Origin: Fibrobacterota bacterium
Lineage (GTDB): Bacteria > Fibrobacterota > Chitinivibrionia > Chitinivibrionales > Chitinispirillaceae
Direction: 5' to 3'
Length of the DNA stretch: 27,948 bases
Assembly (NCBI GenBank): GCA_023436205.1
Contig: JAEZKC010000033.1
Span: 1 to 27,948 of the forward strand
The notes beneath the pieces are model-generated. The model ran no database searches, was not told where the DNA came from, and saw nothing but the letters and a program-made list of their open reading frames with translations. The position numbers and the translations under genes were made by a program. Below are positions 17,537 to 25,477 of the stretch, piece by piece. Within the stretch, counting starts at the first letter, position 1. Every line of letters begins with the position of its first letter.

Positions 17537-19432
17537 ATGGCTATCGAATATGAAAAACCGATTTCAATTAAAGAAGCTGTCGAAAAAATCGATAAAAGGG
17601 AATTCCTGCTTCCTGCTATTCAAAGGAAGTTTGTTTGGCATCCCCATCAGATCATTGCCCTGTTTGATTCCATGATGCGCGGTTATCCAATCAATACGTT
17701 TATGATGTGGGATGTGATTGACTCAAATATAAAGAACCATTATAAGTTCTATTCATTCCTCGATAACTACTGTCAGCGGTTCAACGAAAACAATGCGTCC
17801 TTTACAACTATTGGAAGAGAGTGCGATTTTAAGGCGGTTATTGATGGTCAGCAGAGATTAACCTCAATCTACATCGGGCTTCGGGGGACGTATGCCTACA
17901 AAGAGCCTCGCCTTTGGTGGCCGGATTACCATGATGTAAATGTATTACCTCCCAGGTATCTTTGTCTTGATCTGCTACGGTCATGTAAAGAACTCGATAG
18001 TGATTCTCAATTGGAGTATAATTTCCAGTTTTTAACTGAAAAGCAAATTGATAAAGACAAGAATAACCTGGATGTGCGGTGGTATAGAATGCACGATGCA
18101 TATAAGCTGCCTAAAGTGGCCCTTTCTCAAATTCCATTCAAAATTGTTCTCCCAGAACTGAAAAAATACGGATTGGAGGATAATTATTTCGCCCAGACCG
18201 CACTTACAAAACTGTACACACTTATTAACGAAGAAAAGATCATTCATTATTACACCGAAACAAGCCAGGAAATCGATCTTGTTCTCGATGTCTTTATTAG
18301 AACCAATAGCGGCGGTACTCCATTATCTTTTTCAGACCTACTTATGTCAATAGCTATTGCAAACTGGGAAGGGGATGCGCGTAAAGATATCGACCAGTTG
18401 ATCTGCCAAGTCCAGCAGAGCAGTGAGATGGGCTATTCCATAGGGAGAGATTGGGTTCTTAAAACATGCCTGATGCTAACTGATGCTGACATCCGGTTTA
18501 TTGTAAAGAATTTTGATGCTGTCCAGGTAAAAAAGATTGAAAGCAACTGGGCAAAGATAAAAGACTGTATAATTGAAACATTCAAACTGATCAAGCTGCT
18601 TGGAATTAATGATCAGTCATTCCGAGCCAAGAATGCTGCCATTCCTATCGCATACTACTTATATCAGAAAGAAATAAACGGTAAACCTCTTTATTCCTCA
18701 ATTAACAATTTAGCAGCGCACAAACCAAACCTGGCAGAGATTAGCAGATGGCTTAATATGGTTTTGCTGAAGGGTACCTTCGGCGGACATGGAGACACAC
18801 TGCTCAGGAAAATGCGTGAAGTAATAAAGGCAAATCTCAATGAGCAGAATTTTCCCTTGCCACAGATCGTAAATGAATTCCGGGGTAAAAACAAAGACCT
18901 CTGCTTCAACGAAGATTATCTACGCAATATATTGAAAATTCAACATGGCGATTCCAGGTGCAGATCTGTTCTCGCACTGCTTTACACCGACCTTAATGAA
19001 AGCCACATATACCACATTGATCACCTTCATCCTAAAAGTTCATTTTCAAAAGAATCTCTAAAGAAATGTGATTTCCTTATAAACAACAATGAGCTATATC
19101 AGTTTTATGCAAATCCCGATAATTGGAACTCAATCCCAAATCTTCACTTGCTTAATTCGTCATTAAATGTTTCTAAAAATGATGAGTGCCTTTCTAAGTG
19201 GATCAACAACAATAAAAACAGTTTTCAAAAACAAGATTTGTTAATTGATGACAATGTCAGTTTAGAGTTCAAGGACTTCAGGGAATTTTACCAGGCTCGA
19301 TTTGAATCATTGTTAAAACTACTAAAGAGCCGAGTTTTCTTGAGTGGTGTGGCAGAAGTCCAAATAGATAGTCCCAGCGAAGCACCTGTATCTTTCGAGC
19401 AGATCGAAGAACTTGTGGTGGAGGAAATTTAA
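17537..19432 (+). CDS. DUF262/HNH protein, GmrSD/BrxU-like type IV restriction enzyme
   Basis: The 631-residue product has a DUF262 domain at the front: LPAIQRKFVW (25-34), YPINTFMMW (50-58) and the nucleotide-binding motif DGQQRLTS (103-110). At the C-terminal side an HNH-type nuclease part contains IDHLHPKSSF (494-503; D495, H496) and later NSIPNLHLLNSSLN. This order is that of GmrSD/BrxU enzymes, which use NTP hydrolysis to cut phage DNA with modified cytosines. It begins 4 bases after pglX with a good Shine-Dalgarno site and its stop overlaps the pglZ ATG. BREX blocks unmodified DNA, so this would cover phages with modified bases. The partner-free single-chain form fits BrxU more than split GmrS/GmrD. 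Confidence 0.75.
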   Translation: MAIEYEKPISIKEAVEKIDKREFLLPAIQRKFVWHPHQIIALFDSMMRGYPINTFMMWDVIDSNIKNHYKFYSFLDNYCQRFNENNASFTTIGRECDFKAVIDGQQRLTSIYIGLRGTYAYKEPRLWWPDYHDVNVLPPRYLCLDLLRSCKELDSDSQLEYNFQFLTEKQIDKDKNNLDVRWYRMHDAYKLPKVALSQIPFKIVLPELKKYGLEDNYFAQTALTKLYTLINEEKIIHYYTETSQEIDLVLDVFIRTNSGGTPLSFSDLLMSIAIANWEGDARKDIDQLICQVQQSSEMGYSIGRDWVLKTCLMLTDADIRFIVKNFDAVQVKKIESNWAKIKDCIIETFKLIKLLGINDQSFRAKNAAIPIAYYLYQKEINGKPLYSSINNLAAHKPNLAEISRWLNMVLLKGTFGGHGDTLLRKMREVIKANLNEQNFPLPQIVNEFRGKNKDLCFNEDYLRNILKIQHGDSRCRSVLALLYTDLNESHIYHIDHLHPKSSFSKESLKKCDFLINNNELYQFYANPDNWNSIPNLHLLNSSLNVSKNDECLSKWINNNKNSFQKQDLLIDDNVSLEFKDFREFYQARFESLLKLLKSRVFLSGVAEVQIDSPSEAPVSFEQIEELVVEEI

Positions 19433-21930
19433 TGGATTCCAAAATTTCACAAGCCCTGAAGAAGATGTTTGAGAAACACCGCATTGTCTTCTGGTATGAC
19501 GACAAGCAGGAGCTGAAGGCCGATTACGAGCAAATTAACCTTGATGGCGTTGAGAAGTTAGAGATTCAGAATAACGAACTGGTTCTGAAACACAGGGTCT
19601 TAAGAGATCGGCCCTCTCAAAAGTTTCTCCTCTACAAAGCCGGTCCACAACCCCCTGAACTCTCCAATTGGCTCCTCGATGTTCAGCTTTCCCACGGACA
19701 GTTTCGTACCGACCAGACCGCCTTGTGGCTGGGTGAACTTGAACTGGGTCCTGAATTTGTCGACATCGTACAGCAGCACCAGAACTTCTATACATCTTCA
19801 AAACGGCGGGAAGCTCTTAAAACCCGATTGACCCAGAACGATACAGCACTTGATATCCATCATAAAATGATGGCTGTCTGCTGCAGCGTTTCGGAAGCAC
19901 GGCTTGACACCATTCTTGAATCTCTTCTCCAGGAGTGCTCAGAAGAGAGAGAAGATAAATATTCATTATTGCAAAAATGCGCACTCGCTCCGATATTCTG
20001 GGAGCAGATGAACCGCATCTACGGTTACAGATCCGATGACCCCTCAATCGAAGATTTCGCAATAGAACTGTTTAAATCCTGCTATGCGCTTGAGCTGCGG
20101 GAAACCGCAAAGCTTCGGCCCGAAGCCCTTGTTTTTCTGAACCGCTGGAAAGACAGCATTCGTCAGAAGGATGGGTTCGAAAGATTGTCACAGAAAAGTG
20201 CTGCGGTTCTGGGAATAGAGCAGGATCTGTTCCACAGAGGTCTCAAGGAGTTGGGGCAGATCGACTTTTTTGAACTGATTGACCGGAAAATCATTTCGGA
20301 TCTCGCACGGCAAGTTGGCGAACGCACAATCACACTGGAACAGTGTCAATCTGTGCTGCGTGCACGCCGCAGTAGCCACTGGTATGATTCATTCGCAGAT
20401 TTTTATGAGGCCATCGACCATGCGTCACAATTCTTTTACCTGCTTAGGGATATCAATTTCGAGATAGAGTCTGTTGAAAGTGGATTCAATAAATATGTGT
20501 CCACCTGGTACAGAGTTGATCAATTGTACCGTTCCTTTTTCTATCACTTCCGCAAGTCATCTCAGACGCTGCTCAAGCCTCTCGCAGAACAGATTGAGAA
20601 TTTCTATTCCAACCTTTTTCTTATGCCGCTTGGGGACACTTGGCAGACAGCATTAGATCGTCAATCCACCTGGGATATCATCGGAGTAGCTCCGCAGAGA
20701 ACCTTTTTCGAGCGGGAAGTAAAGTCCTTTTTGGATGCAAACAAGAAAGTTGTAGTTATTATATCGGATGCTTTACGCTATGAGATCGGAGAGGAACTCT
20801 GCCGAAGAATACGCATGGAAAATCGTTATGAGGCCAAACTAAAGACACTCCAATCCTCGCTGCCAAGCTATACGCAACTGGGTATGGCCTCTCTTCTTCC
20901 CAATAAGGAAATCGCTATTTGCGAAAATGATACCGGCACAGTAATGGTAAATGGATTGAACAGCTCTGGTACTGCAAACCGCACTAAAATTCTCTCTTCT
21001 GCAGCAACCGGCGGAGCACTTGCCCTGAACGCCGAAGAGTTTCTAAAACTTGATAAAGACAGCGGCAGGGCATTAATGCGAGAAAACGAGCTTATCTACA
21101 TATATCATAACCGAATCGATTCAATTGGCGATAAAAGAGAATCAGAAGGGCGAGTCTTCGAAGCTGTAGAAGAAACCATGGAAGAGCTGCTTGTACTTTT
21201 AAAAAGACTTGCCGCTGTGAACTTTACCAACATGATTATAACTGCCGACCATGGTTTCATTTATCAGAACAATGAACTTGAGGATAGTGACTTTTCAGCT
21301 TTGGATATTGCTGATCCGAACGTTCTTTATCGCGACCGTCGCTTCCTTCTGGGCAAAAATTTACAAGAGCACCCATCTCTCATCTCTTTCACAAGTGCTC
21401 AAGCAGGATTGGCTGGAAGCATGGAAATCCGCATACCCCGATCAATCAGCCGACTTCGGTTGAAGGGGAGTGGAAGCCGTTTTGTGCATGGCGGAGCATC
21501 CCTTCAGGAGATTGTTATTCCTGTAATTGCAGTAAACAAAAAGCGAGGCGATGATATAGAATCGGTTTCAGTTGAAGTCCTGAAAGGTGCAACTTCCACC
21601 ATAACATCAGGGCAACTCGCCGTTGTGTTTTTCCAGGAGCAGGCGGTAACTGAAAAGCTGCATCCCCGTACTTTACGTGCAGGTATCTACTCCCGTAGCG
21701 GCGAACTGATCTCCAGTTCACACGATCTGACCTTTGATTCGCCATCTGACGATCCTCGCGAAAGAGAAACTCCCGTGCGGTTTGTCCTTTCGAGCAAGGC
21801 TGACAACTATAACAATCAGGAAGTCATTCTGAAAGCGGAGGAGCGGGAAGGCAGGACCACCCACTACAAGGAATACCGCAGCATCCGGTATCTGCTTCGT
21901 CGATCTTTTACATCAGACTTTGACTTCTGA
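19432..21930 (+). CDS. pglZ: BREX phosphatase-family protein PglZ
   Basis: The 832-residue protein belongs to the BREX type 1 PglZ group, with an alkaline-phosphatase-superfamily core. The nucleophile-side motif VVVIISDALRYE lies around 440-451 (D446), and the distal metal-binding motif ITADHGFIY around 603-611 (D606, H607). PglZ is a core BREX protein whose metal-dependent phosphodiesterase activity has been seen in vitro; its role in defence is not settled. ATG overlaps the stop of the previous gene by one base, and brxL follows after 11 bases. Full length. Confidence 0.92.
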   Translation: MDSKISQALKKMFEKHRIVFWYDDKQELKADYEQINLDGVEKLEIQNNELVLKHRVLRDRPSQKFLLYKAGPQPPELSNWLLDVQLSHGQFRTDQTALWLGELELGPEFVDIVQQHQNFYTSSKRREALKTRLTQNDTALDIHHKMMAVCCSVSEARLDTILESLLQECSEEREDKYSLLQKCALAPIFWEQMNRIYGYRSDDPSIEDFAIELFKSCYALELRETAKLRPEALVFLNRWKDSIRQKDGFERLSQKSAAVLGIEQDLFHRGLKELGQIDFFELIDRKIISDLARQVGERTITLEQCQSVLRARRSSHWYDSFADFYEAIDHASQFFYLLRDINFEIESVESGFNKYVSTWYRVDQLYRSFFYHFRKSSQTLLKPLAEQIENFYSNLFLMPLGDTWQTALDRQSTWDIIGVAPQRTFFEREVKSFLDANKKVVVIISDALRYEIGEELCRRIRMENRYEAKLKTLQSSLPSYTQLGMASLLPNKEIAICENDTGTVMVNGLNSSGTANRTKILSSAATGGALALNAEEFLKLDKDSGRALMRENELIYIYHNRIDSIGDKRESEGRVFEAVEETMEELLVLLKRLAAVNFTNMIITADHGFIYQNNELEDSDFSALDIADPNVLYRDRRFLLGKNLQEHPSLISFTSAQAGLAGSMEIRIPRSISRLRLKGSGSRFVHGGASLQEIVIPVIAVNKKRGDDIESVSVEVLKGATSTITSGQLAVVFFQEQAVTEKLHPRTLRAGIYSRSGELISSSHDLTFDSPSDDPRERETPVRFVLSSKADNYNNQEVILKAEEREGRTTHYKEYRSIRYLLRRSFTSDFDF

Positions 21931-21941
21931 GAGGTATATAT

Positions 21942-24008
21942 ATGAACGAATTGGATAAGAAAATCAATGATATCTTCCCCGGCTTGGTAGTTCGCAAGGA
22001 TCTGGTGAAAACGGTAAAGGGAAATGCCATTGTTCCTTCATACGTTTTGGAGTATCTGCTCGGCCAGTACTGTGCCACATCTGAAGAGGCCAGTATTCAA
22101 TCCGGTATAGAAACGGTTAAAGAAATTCTCCGAAAGCACTATGTTCATCGAAATGAAGCTAACCTCATCCGTTCAGAAATCGCCCGGCTTGGGCATCTAA
22201 AAGTCATAGATAAAGTGACTGTTGATTTTAACAGTGAGAAAGATGTCCATGAAGCCACTTTTTCAAACTTGGGGATCTCTAAGATTTTAGTCGATTCTGA
22301 TACAGTAAAGAAACACAAAAAGCTGTTGGTTGGCGGTGTATGGTGTATTTCGGATATTGAGTACACTCAGGCAGAGGAGAAAGGGGTATGCCCTTGGATA
22401 ATGAATTCTCTGAAGCCGATTCAGTTGTCTACATTCGATTTTGATCAGTTCATAAAAGCAAGGGCTCACTTTACCACTGATGAATGGATAGATCTGCTGA
22501 TTCAAAGCATCGGATTCAATCCTGAAATGCTTTCAAAACGAGCCAAGCTGCTTCAGCTGATAAGGCTTATTCCCTTTTGCGAGCGTAACTATAACCTGAT
22601 CGAACTCGGTCCCAAGGGCACGGGAAAATCGCACATTTATTCAGAGTTCTCTCCACACGGAATTTTGATTTCCGGCGGTGAAGTAACCGTTCCCAAACTG
22701 TTTGTCAGCAATGCAGGAAAGTTTCCTAAGATCGGACTTGTGGGATACTGGGATGTTGTTTCATTCGATGAGTTTGCAGGTCAGGAGAAAAAAGTTGATA
22801 AGGCTCTTGTCGACATACTTAAAAATTATTTGGCCAACAAATCCTTTTCCCGAGGGATAGATACGCAGAGTGCGGAAGCATCTATGTCTTTCATCGGAAA
22901 CACGAAACATAATCTTCCTTACATGCTGAAGCACTCCGACCTCTTTGAAGAACTGCCCTCAAAATACAAGGACTCAGCATTTCTTGACAGGCTTCACTTC
23001 TACATTCCCGGATGGGAAATCGATATCTTGAGGGGCGAGCTCTTCTCCGACGGATACGGCTTTGTGATCGATTACCTGGCTGAAATCCTGAAGACATTCC
23101 GCAACTATGATTTCTCGAACAGGTATCAGACGTACTTTGAATTGTCCAGCGACATATCGACTCGAGACCGGGATGGTATTCAAAAGACATTCAGCGGGTT
23201 GATGAAAATCCTGTTTCCTCATGAAAACGCTACAAAAGATGAAGTTGAACTAATTCTGCGCTTCTCCATGGAAGGCCGCAAGCGGGTAAAAGATCAGCTT
23301 ATGCGGATAGATTCCACTTACATGAAGGTGCGCTTCTGCTACAAAGATCTGGAAAGTGGAAGTGAAAAGTTTGTAAAGACTTTGGAAGAAGAGCAGTACC
23401 CCAGATATTACTACAAAGATGGCAGTGGTGAAGAAACTTCAGAAGAAGAGTCACAGCCGGTTATCGAACCTATACCTGTTTCCTCCGATTCTGCATCTCA
23501 AACCGAAGCCAAACCTGAGGAGCCCGAGCCCAAGCACCTGGAATTCAGAGAGAACCAGAAAGGCATCACCTTCGATGCCCTCTTTTCCGATTACCTCCGT
23601 GGTGCCAAGCGCATAATGGTTACCGACCCCTATATCCGCCTCTTCTTCCAGATCCGCAATTTCATGGAGTTTGTGGAAACCGTTCTGAGTGTCAAGCCCG
23701 AGGACGAAGAAGTACATATTCACCTTGTAACGGTAAAAGATGAATTCAAAGGCGATCTTCAGGAGACATCTTTCCAGCAGATAAAAGACAACTGTGCCGT
23801 AGCCGGAATCCAGTTCACTTGGGGCTTCGACGGTTCCAATTCCCTCCACGCCCGTCATATCATAACCGATACGGGCTGGAAGATTTCCCTTGATAGAGGA
23901 TTGGACATCTACCAGCCTTACGAGATGAACAATGCGTTCGCGTTGTCGAACAGGATGCAGAAGTATAGGAGTATTAAGGGTTTTGAGGTGACGTATTTGA
24001 GGGTGTGA
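21942..24008 (+). CDS. brxL: BREX protein BrxL with MIT_C-like C-terminal domain
   Basis: The first 480 or so residues are BrxL: an N-terminal domain (LDKKINDIFPGLVVRKDLV) and an AAA+ core with Walker A GPKGTGKSH (223-231) and Walker B-like VVSFDEFAG (272-280). A Pro/Glu-rich acidic linker runs about 493-540. The last 148 residues (about 541-688) do not resemble the Lon protease domain and show no Ser-Lys protease motif. They carry ITFDALFSDYL, VTDPYIR and HARHIITDTGWKISLDRGLD, which I recognise as MIT_C, a phospholipase-D-like domain found at the end of MIT proteins. E. coli-type BrxL is a DNA-binding AAA+ ring needed for defence, not methylation. This variant may bind nucleic acid or a partner through MIT_C. 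Confidence 0.85.
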   Translation: MNELDKKINDIFPGLVVRKDLVKTVKGNAIVPSYVLEYLLGQYCATSEEASIQSGIETVKEILRKHYVHRNEANLIRSEIARLGHLKVIDKVTVDFNSEKDVHEATFSNLGISKILVDSDTVKKHKKLLVGGVWCISDIEYTQAEEKGVCPWIMNSLKPIQLSTFDFDQFIKARAHFTTDEWIDLLIQSIGFNPEMLSKRAKLLQLIRLIPFCERNYNLIELGPKGTGKSHIYSEFSPHGILISGGEVTVPKLFVSNAGKFPKIGLVGYWDVVSFDEFAGQEKKVDKALVDILKNYLANKSFSRGIDTQSAEASMSFIGNTKHNLPYMLKHSDLFEELPSKYKDSAFLDRLHFYIPGWEIDILRGELFSDGYGFVIDYLAEILKTFRNYDFSNRYQTYFELSSDISTRDRDGIQKTFSGLMKILFPHENATKDEVELILRFSMEGRKRVKDQLMRIDSTYMKVRFCYKDLESGSEKFVKTLEEEQYPRYYYKDGSGEETSEEESQPVIEPIPVSSDSASQTEAKPEEPEPKHLEFRENQKGITFDALFSDYLRGAKRIMVTDPYIRLFFQIRNFMEFVETVLSVKPEDEEVHIHLVTVKDEFKGDLQETSFQQIKDNCAVAGIQFTWGFDGSNSLHARHIITDTGWKISLDRGLDIYQPYEMNNAFALSNRMQKYRSIKGFEVTYLRV

Positions 24009-24021
24009 GGATTTGTAGTAT

Positions 24022-24049
24022 TTTACAAGGAATATTGTTTTACTATATG
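24022..24049 (+). promoter_or_regulatory. Candidate promoter for the tRNA-like element
   Basis: TTTACA (24022-24027), a 16-base spacer and TATATG (24044-24049) stand just after the brxL stop. Transcription from here would begin at about 24056, some 17 bases before the tRNA-like element. The hexamers match the sigma-70 consensus at five and four of six positions. By eye only. Confidence 0.4.
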
Positions 24050-24073
24050 GAGAAACGTAAATTAATATCAAGT

Positions 24074-24145
24074 GGAGCCGTAGCTCAGCAAGGCTAGAGC
24101 GCTTAACTTAGTTAAGAGGTCGCAGGTTCGATTCCTGCCGGCTTA
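24074..24145 (+). tRNA. tRNA-like element with shortened anticodon loop
   Basis: A cloverleaf is visible. Acceptor GGAGCCG (74-80) pairs with CGGCTTA (139-145), with one G-U and a G/A mismatch at the very end. The D stem is GCTC/GAGC (24083-86/24097-100), the T stem GCAGG/CCTGC (24122-126/24134-138), with the classic T loop TTCGATT. The anticodon arm is CTTAA/TTAAG around only five bases, CTTAG, or effectively a 6-bp stem with the loop TTA, instead of the usual seven-base loop. No standard anticodon can be read, so this is a tRNA pseudogene or a dedicated tRNA mimic. CCA is not encoded. It lies between brxL and a HEPN gene with its own candidate promoter. Confidence 0.6.
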
Positions 24146-24176
24146 AAGGAATTTTAAAAGATTCTTTTAAGCCGGC
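24137..24176. repeat. 16-bp hairpin fused to the tRNA-like 3' end
   Basis: The sequence from 24137 (GCCGGCTTAAAGGAAT) pairs with 24161-24176 (ATTCTTTTAAGCCGGC) over 16 bp, with one G-U and an 8-base loop. The left arm includes the T-stem end and the whole 3' acceptor strand of the tRNA-like element, so the two folds exclude each other. The right arm ends 18 bases before the HEPN start codon. AAAGGA, a Shine-Dalgarno-like run, is buried in the stem. It could be a terminator-like or switching structure; the following bases are A-rich, not T-rich, on the + strand. Confidence 0.6.
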
Positions 24177-24194
24177 TAGAAAAGTAAAAAAAAT

Positions 24195-24923
24195 ATGCCT
24201 GATAAAAGTTCACTGCCCATTTATGAAGCATACGTGGTAAATTCAAATGATCTATTGCGAGCTAGCCAAACCATCAAACGAGCCATTAACCGAGCACTGA
24301 AGGAGGGAAAAAAGGATATCGTCCGTGTGCAGACAAAGGTTTATGCACTCATTTACAGCATGTATACAGAAGCTGCTTTTATGAAACTTGTCTTTACCCC
24401 ATATGGGTTTCATCAAAATGAAATCGCTGTGATCCTAAAGCAGCGAAATTTTGAAGACCAGTGGAAAAAGGCTCTCCAACTCGCATTCAGAAAACAAAAA
24501 ACACGCAACAAACTCAAACGTGAACAGTATCAAAAAAGTAATGATATCAACAAAATTATAGAACAGTATGTTAATGACCCACGCATAATCCGCAACAAAA
24601 TTGCTCACGGACAATGGAAAAAAGTTTTAAACCGTGATTTAGACAAAATCAATAATATTTTAACAGAAACAGTTACTGACCTCACCGTTGTTGATGTATT
24701 CCGGTGGTTTACAGTTATCAAATATTTGCAATTAATAATGCAAGATTTGATTGATTCACCAGATAAGGGCCATTATAATAATTATTTCAAACATTTACAA
24801 GAATTAGAAACATTCCTCGTTACATCCTCAAAATGGACAGTAGAATCCAAACTTCGAACACAAAGTATGCTAAAACCGGTTGCCTCAAACGCCATGATAC
24901 AGGTTCAACATATTCCTGATTAG
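24195..24923 (+). CDS. HEPN-type putative ribonuclease next to a tRNA-like RNA
   Basis: The 242-residue product is almost all helical and basic. It contains RNKIAHGQW (133-141), an R-x4-H motif (R133, H138) of the kind that forms the active site of HEPN ribonucleases. The surrounding pattern, with DLIDSPDKGH and a Tyr-rich helix after it, matches a family of uncharacterised HEPN-like proteins I recall, without an assigned function. HEPN RNases in defence often cut tRNA or other RNA (Cas13, RloC/PrrC anticodon nucleases, HEPN/MNT toxins). No MNT antitoxin gene is nearby. No Shine-Dalgarno is visible at ATG 24195; only A-rich sequence separates it from a 16-bp hairpin. DNA is AT-rich relative to brxL. 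Confidence 0.6.
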   Translation: MPDKSSLPIYEAYVVNSNDLLRASQTIKRAINRALKEGKKDIVRVQTKVYALIYSMYTEAAFMKLVFTPYGFHQNEIAVILKQRNFEDQWKKALQLAFRKQKTRNKLKREQYQKSNDINKIIEQYVNDPRIIRNKIAHGQWKKVLNRDLDKINNILTETVTDLTVVDVFRWFTVIKYLQLIMQDLIDSPDKGHYNNYFKHLQELETFLVTSSKWTVESKLRTQSMLKPVASNAMIQVQHIPD

Positions 24924-25102
24924 GAATCCCCCTTTCAAATAGGGCTACTCTTTGCAAAAAATTCGTTTTCCAAGCCGCACAAACATTATGGTATCCTATG
25001 AAGATGGGAAGGTGTATGGAATATTTTGCTATTTAAAACTGGAATCTAAGTTTATGGAACGTTATTCTGAACGTATAAAGGTAATTTAAAAGGAGGAATG
25101 TT

Positions 25103-25468
25103 ATGGCAATTTCAGATCCCAAAGAGCTAGGTGAAGCGATTAAGAGGGGAGATGACTCCATTGAGATCGAGGGTGATTTGACAAAAAAAGTGCTAAAAAT
25201 CAAGGCCACCGGCACTGTTGCATGGGCAGTGGCGATTGGCGCGATAGGAATCGGTGTCGCTGCCATAATAGCAGCACCGGCCACTGGTGGCATAAGCACA
25301 ACAGCCAGTTTTGTTGCTGCACCCGCTGCTGTCGGCATTTTAGGTGGAGGGGCTACTGTCGCAGCAATCACTATTGCGGTCGCGGCGGGTGGCATCGGAA
25401 GTTTAAATTTGCTGAGAAAGTACAAGGTAGAAAAAGTTGACGGAAACAAAGTCATTCTCCGTAAGTAA
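25103..25468 (+). CDS. Small Gly/Ala-rich membrane protein
   Basis: ATG 25103 has a strong Shine-Dalgarno site (AGGAGG, 25091-25096). The 121-residue product has a charged N-terminus (1-38) and two long Gly/Ala-rich hydrophobic segments (about 39-62 and 71-100) separated by a short polar turn. A basic tail (LRKYKVEKVDGNKVILRK) follows. This is a helical-hairpin layout with glycine-zipper-like spacing. I recall similar small uncharacterised proteins but no function. It lies 6 bases upstream of the PDDEXK_4-like gene and 180 bases after the HEPN gene, so it is more likely paired with the nuclease. A pore-forming or membrane-anchoring role is speculation. Confidence 0.6.
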   Translation: MAISDPKELGEAIKRGDDSIEIEGDLTKKVLKIKATGTVAWAVAIGAIGIGVAAIIAAPATGGISTTASFVAAPAAVGILGGGATVAAITIAVAAGGIGSLNLLRKYKVEKVDGNKVILRK

Positions 25469-25477
25469 GATTGTGTG

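Noticed and set aside
24074..24145. Functional tRNA-Leu(UAG) reading of the tRNA-like element
   Set aside because: Forcing a seven-base loop CTTAGTT breaks two pairs of the anticodon stem, and a leucine tRNA should have a long variable arm, which is absent.
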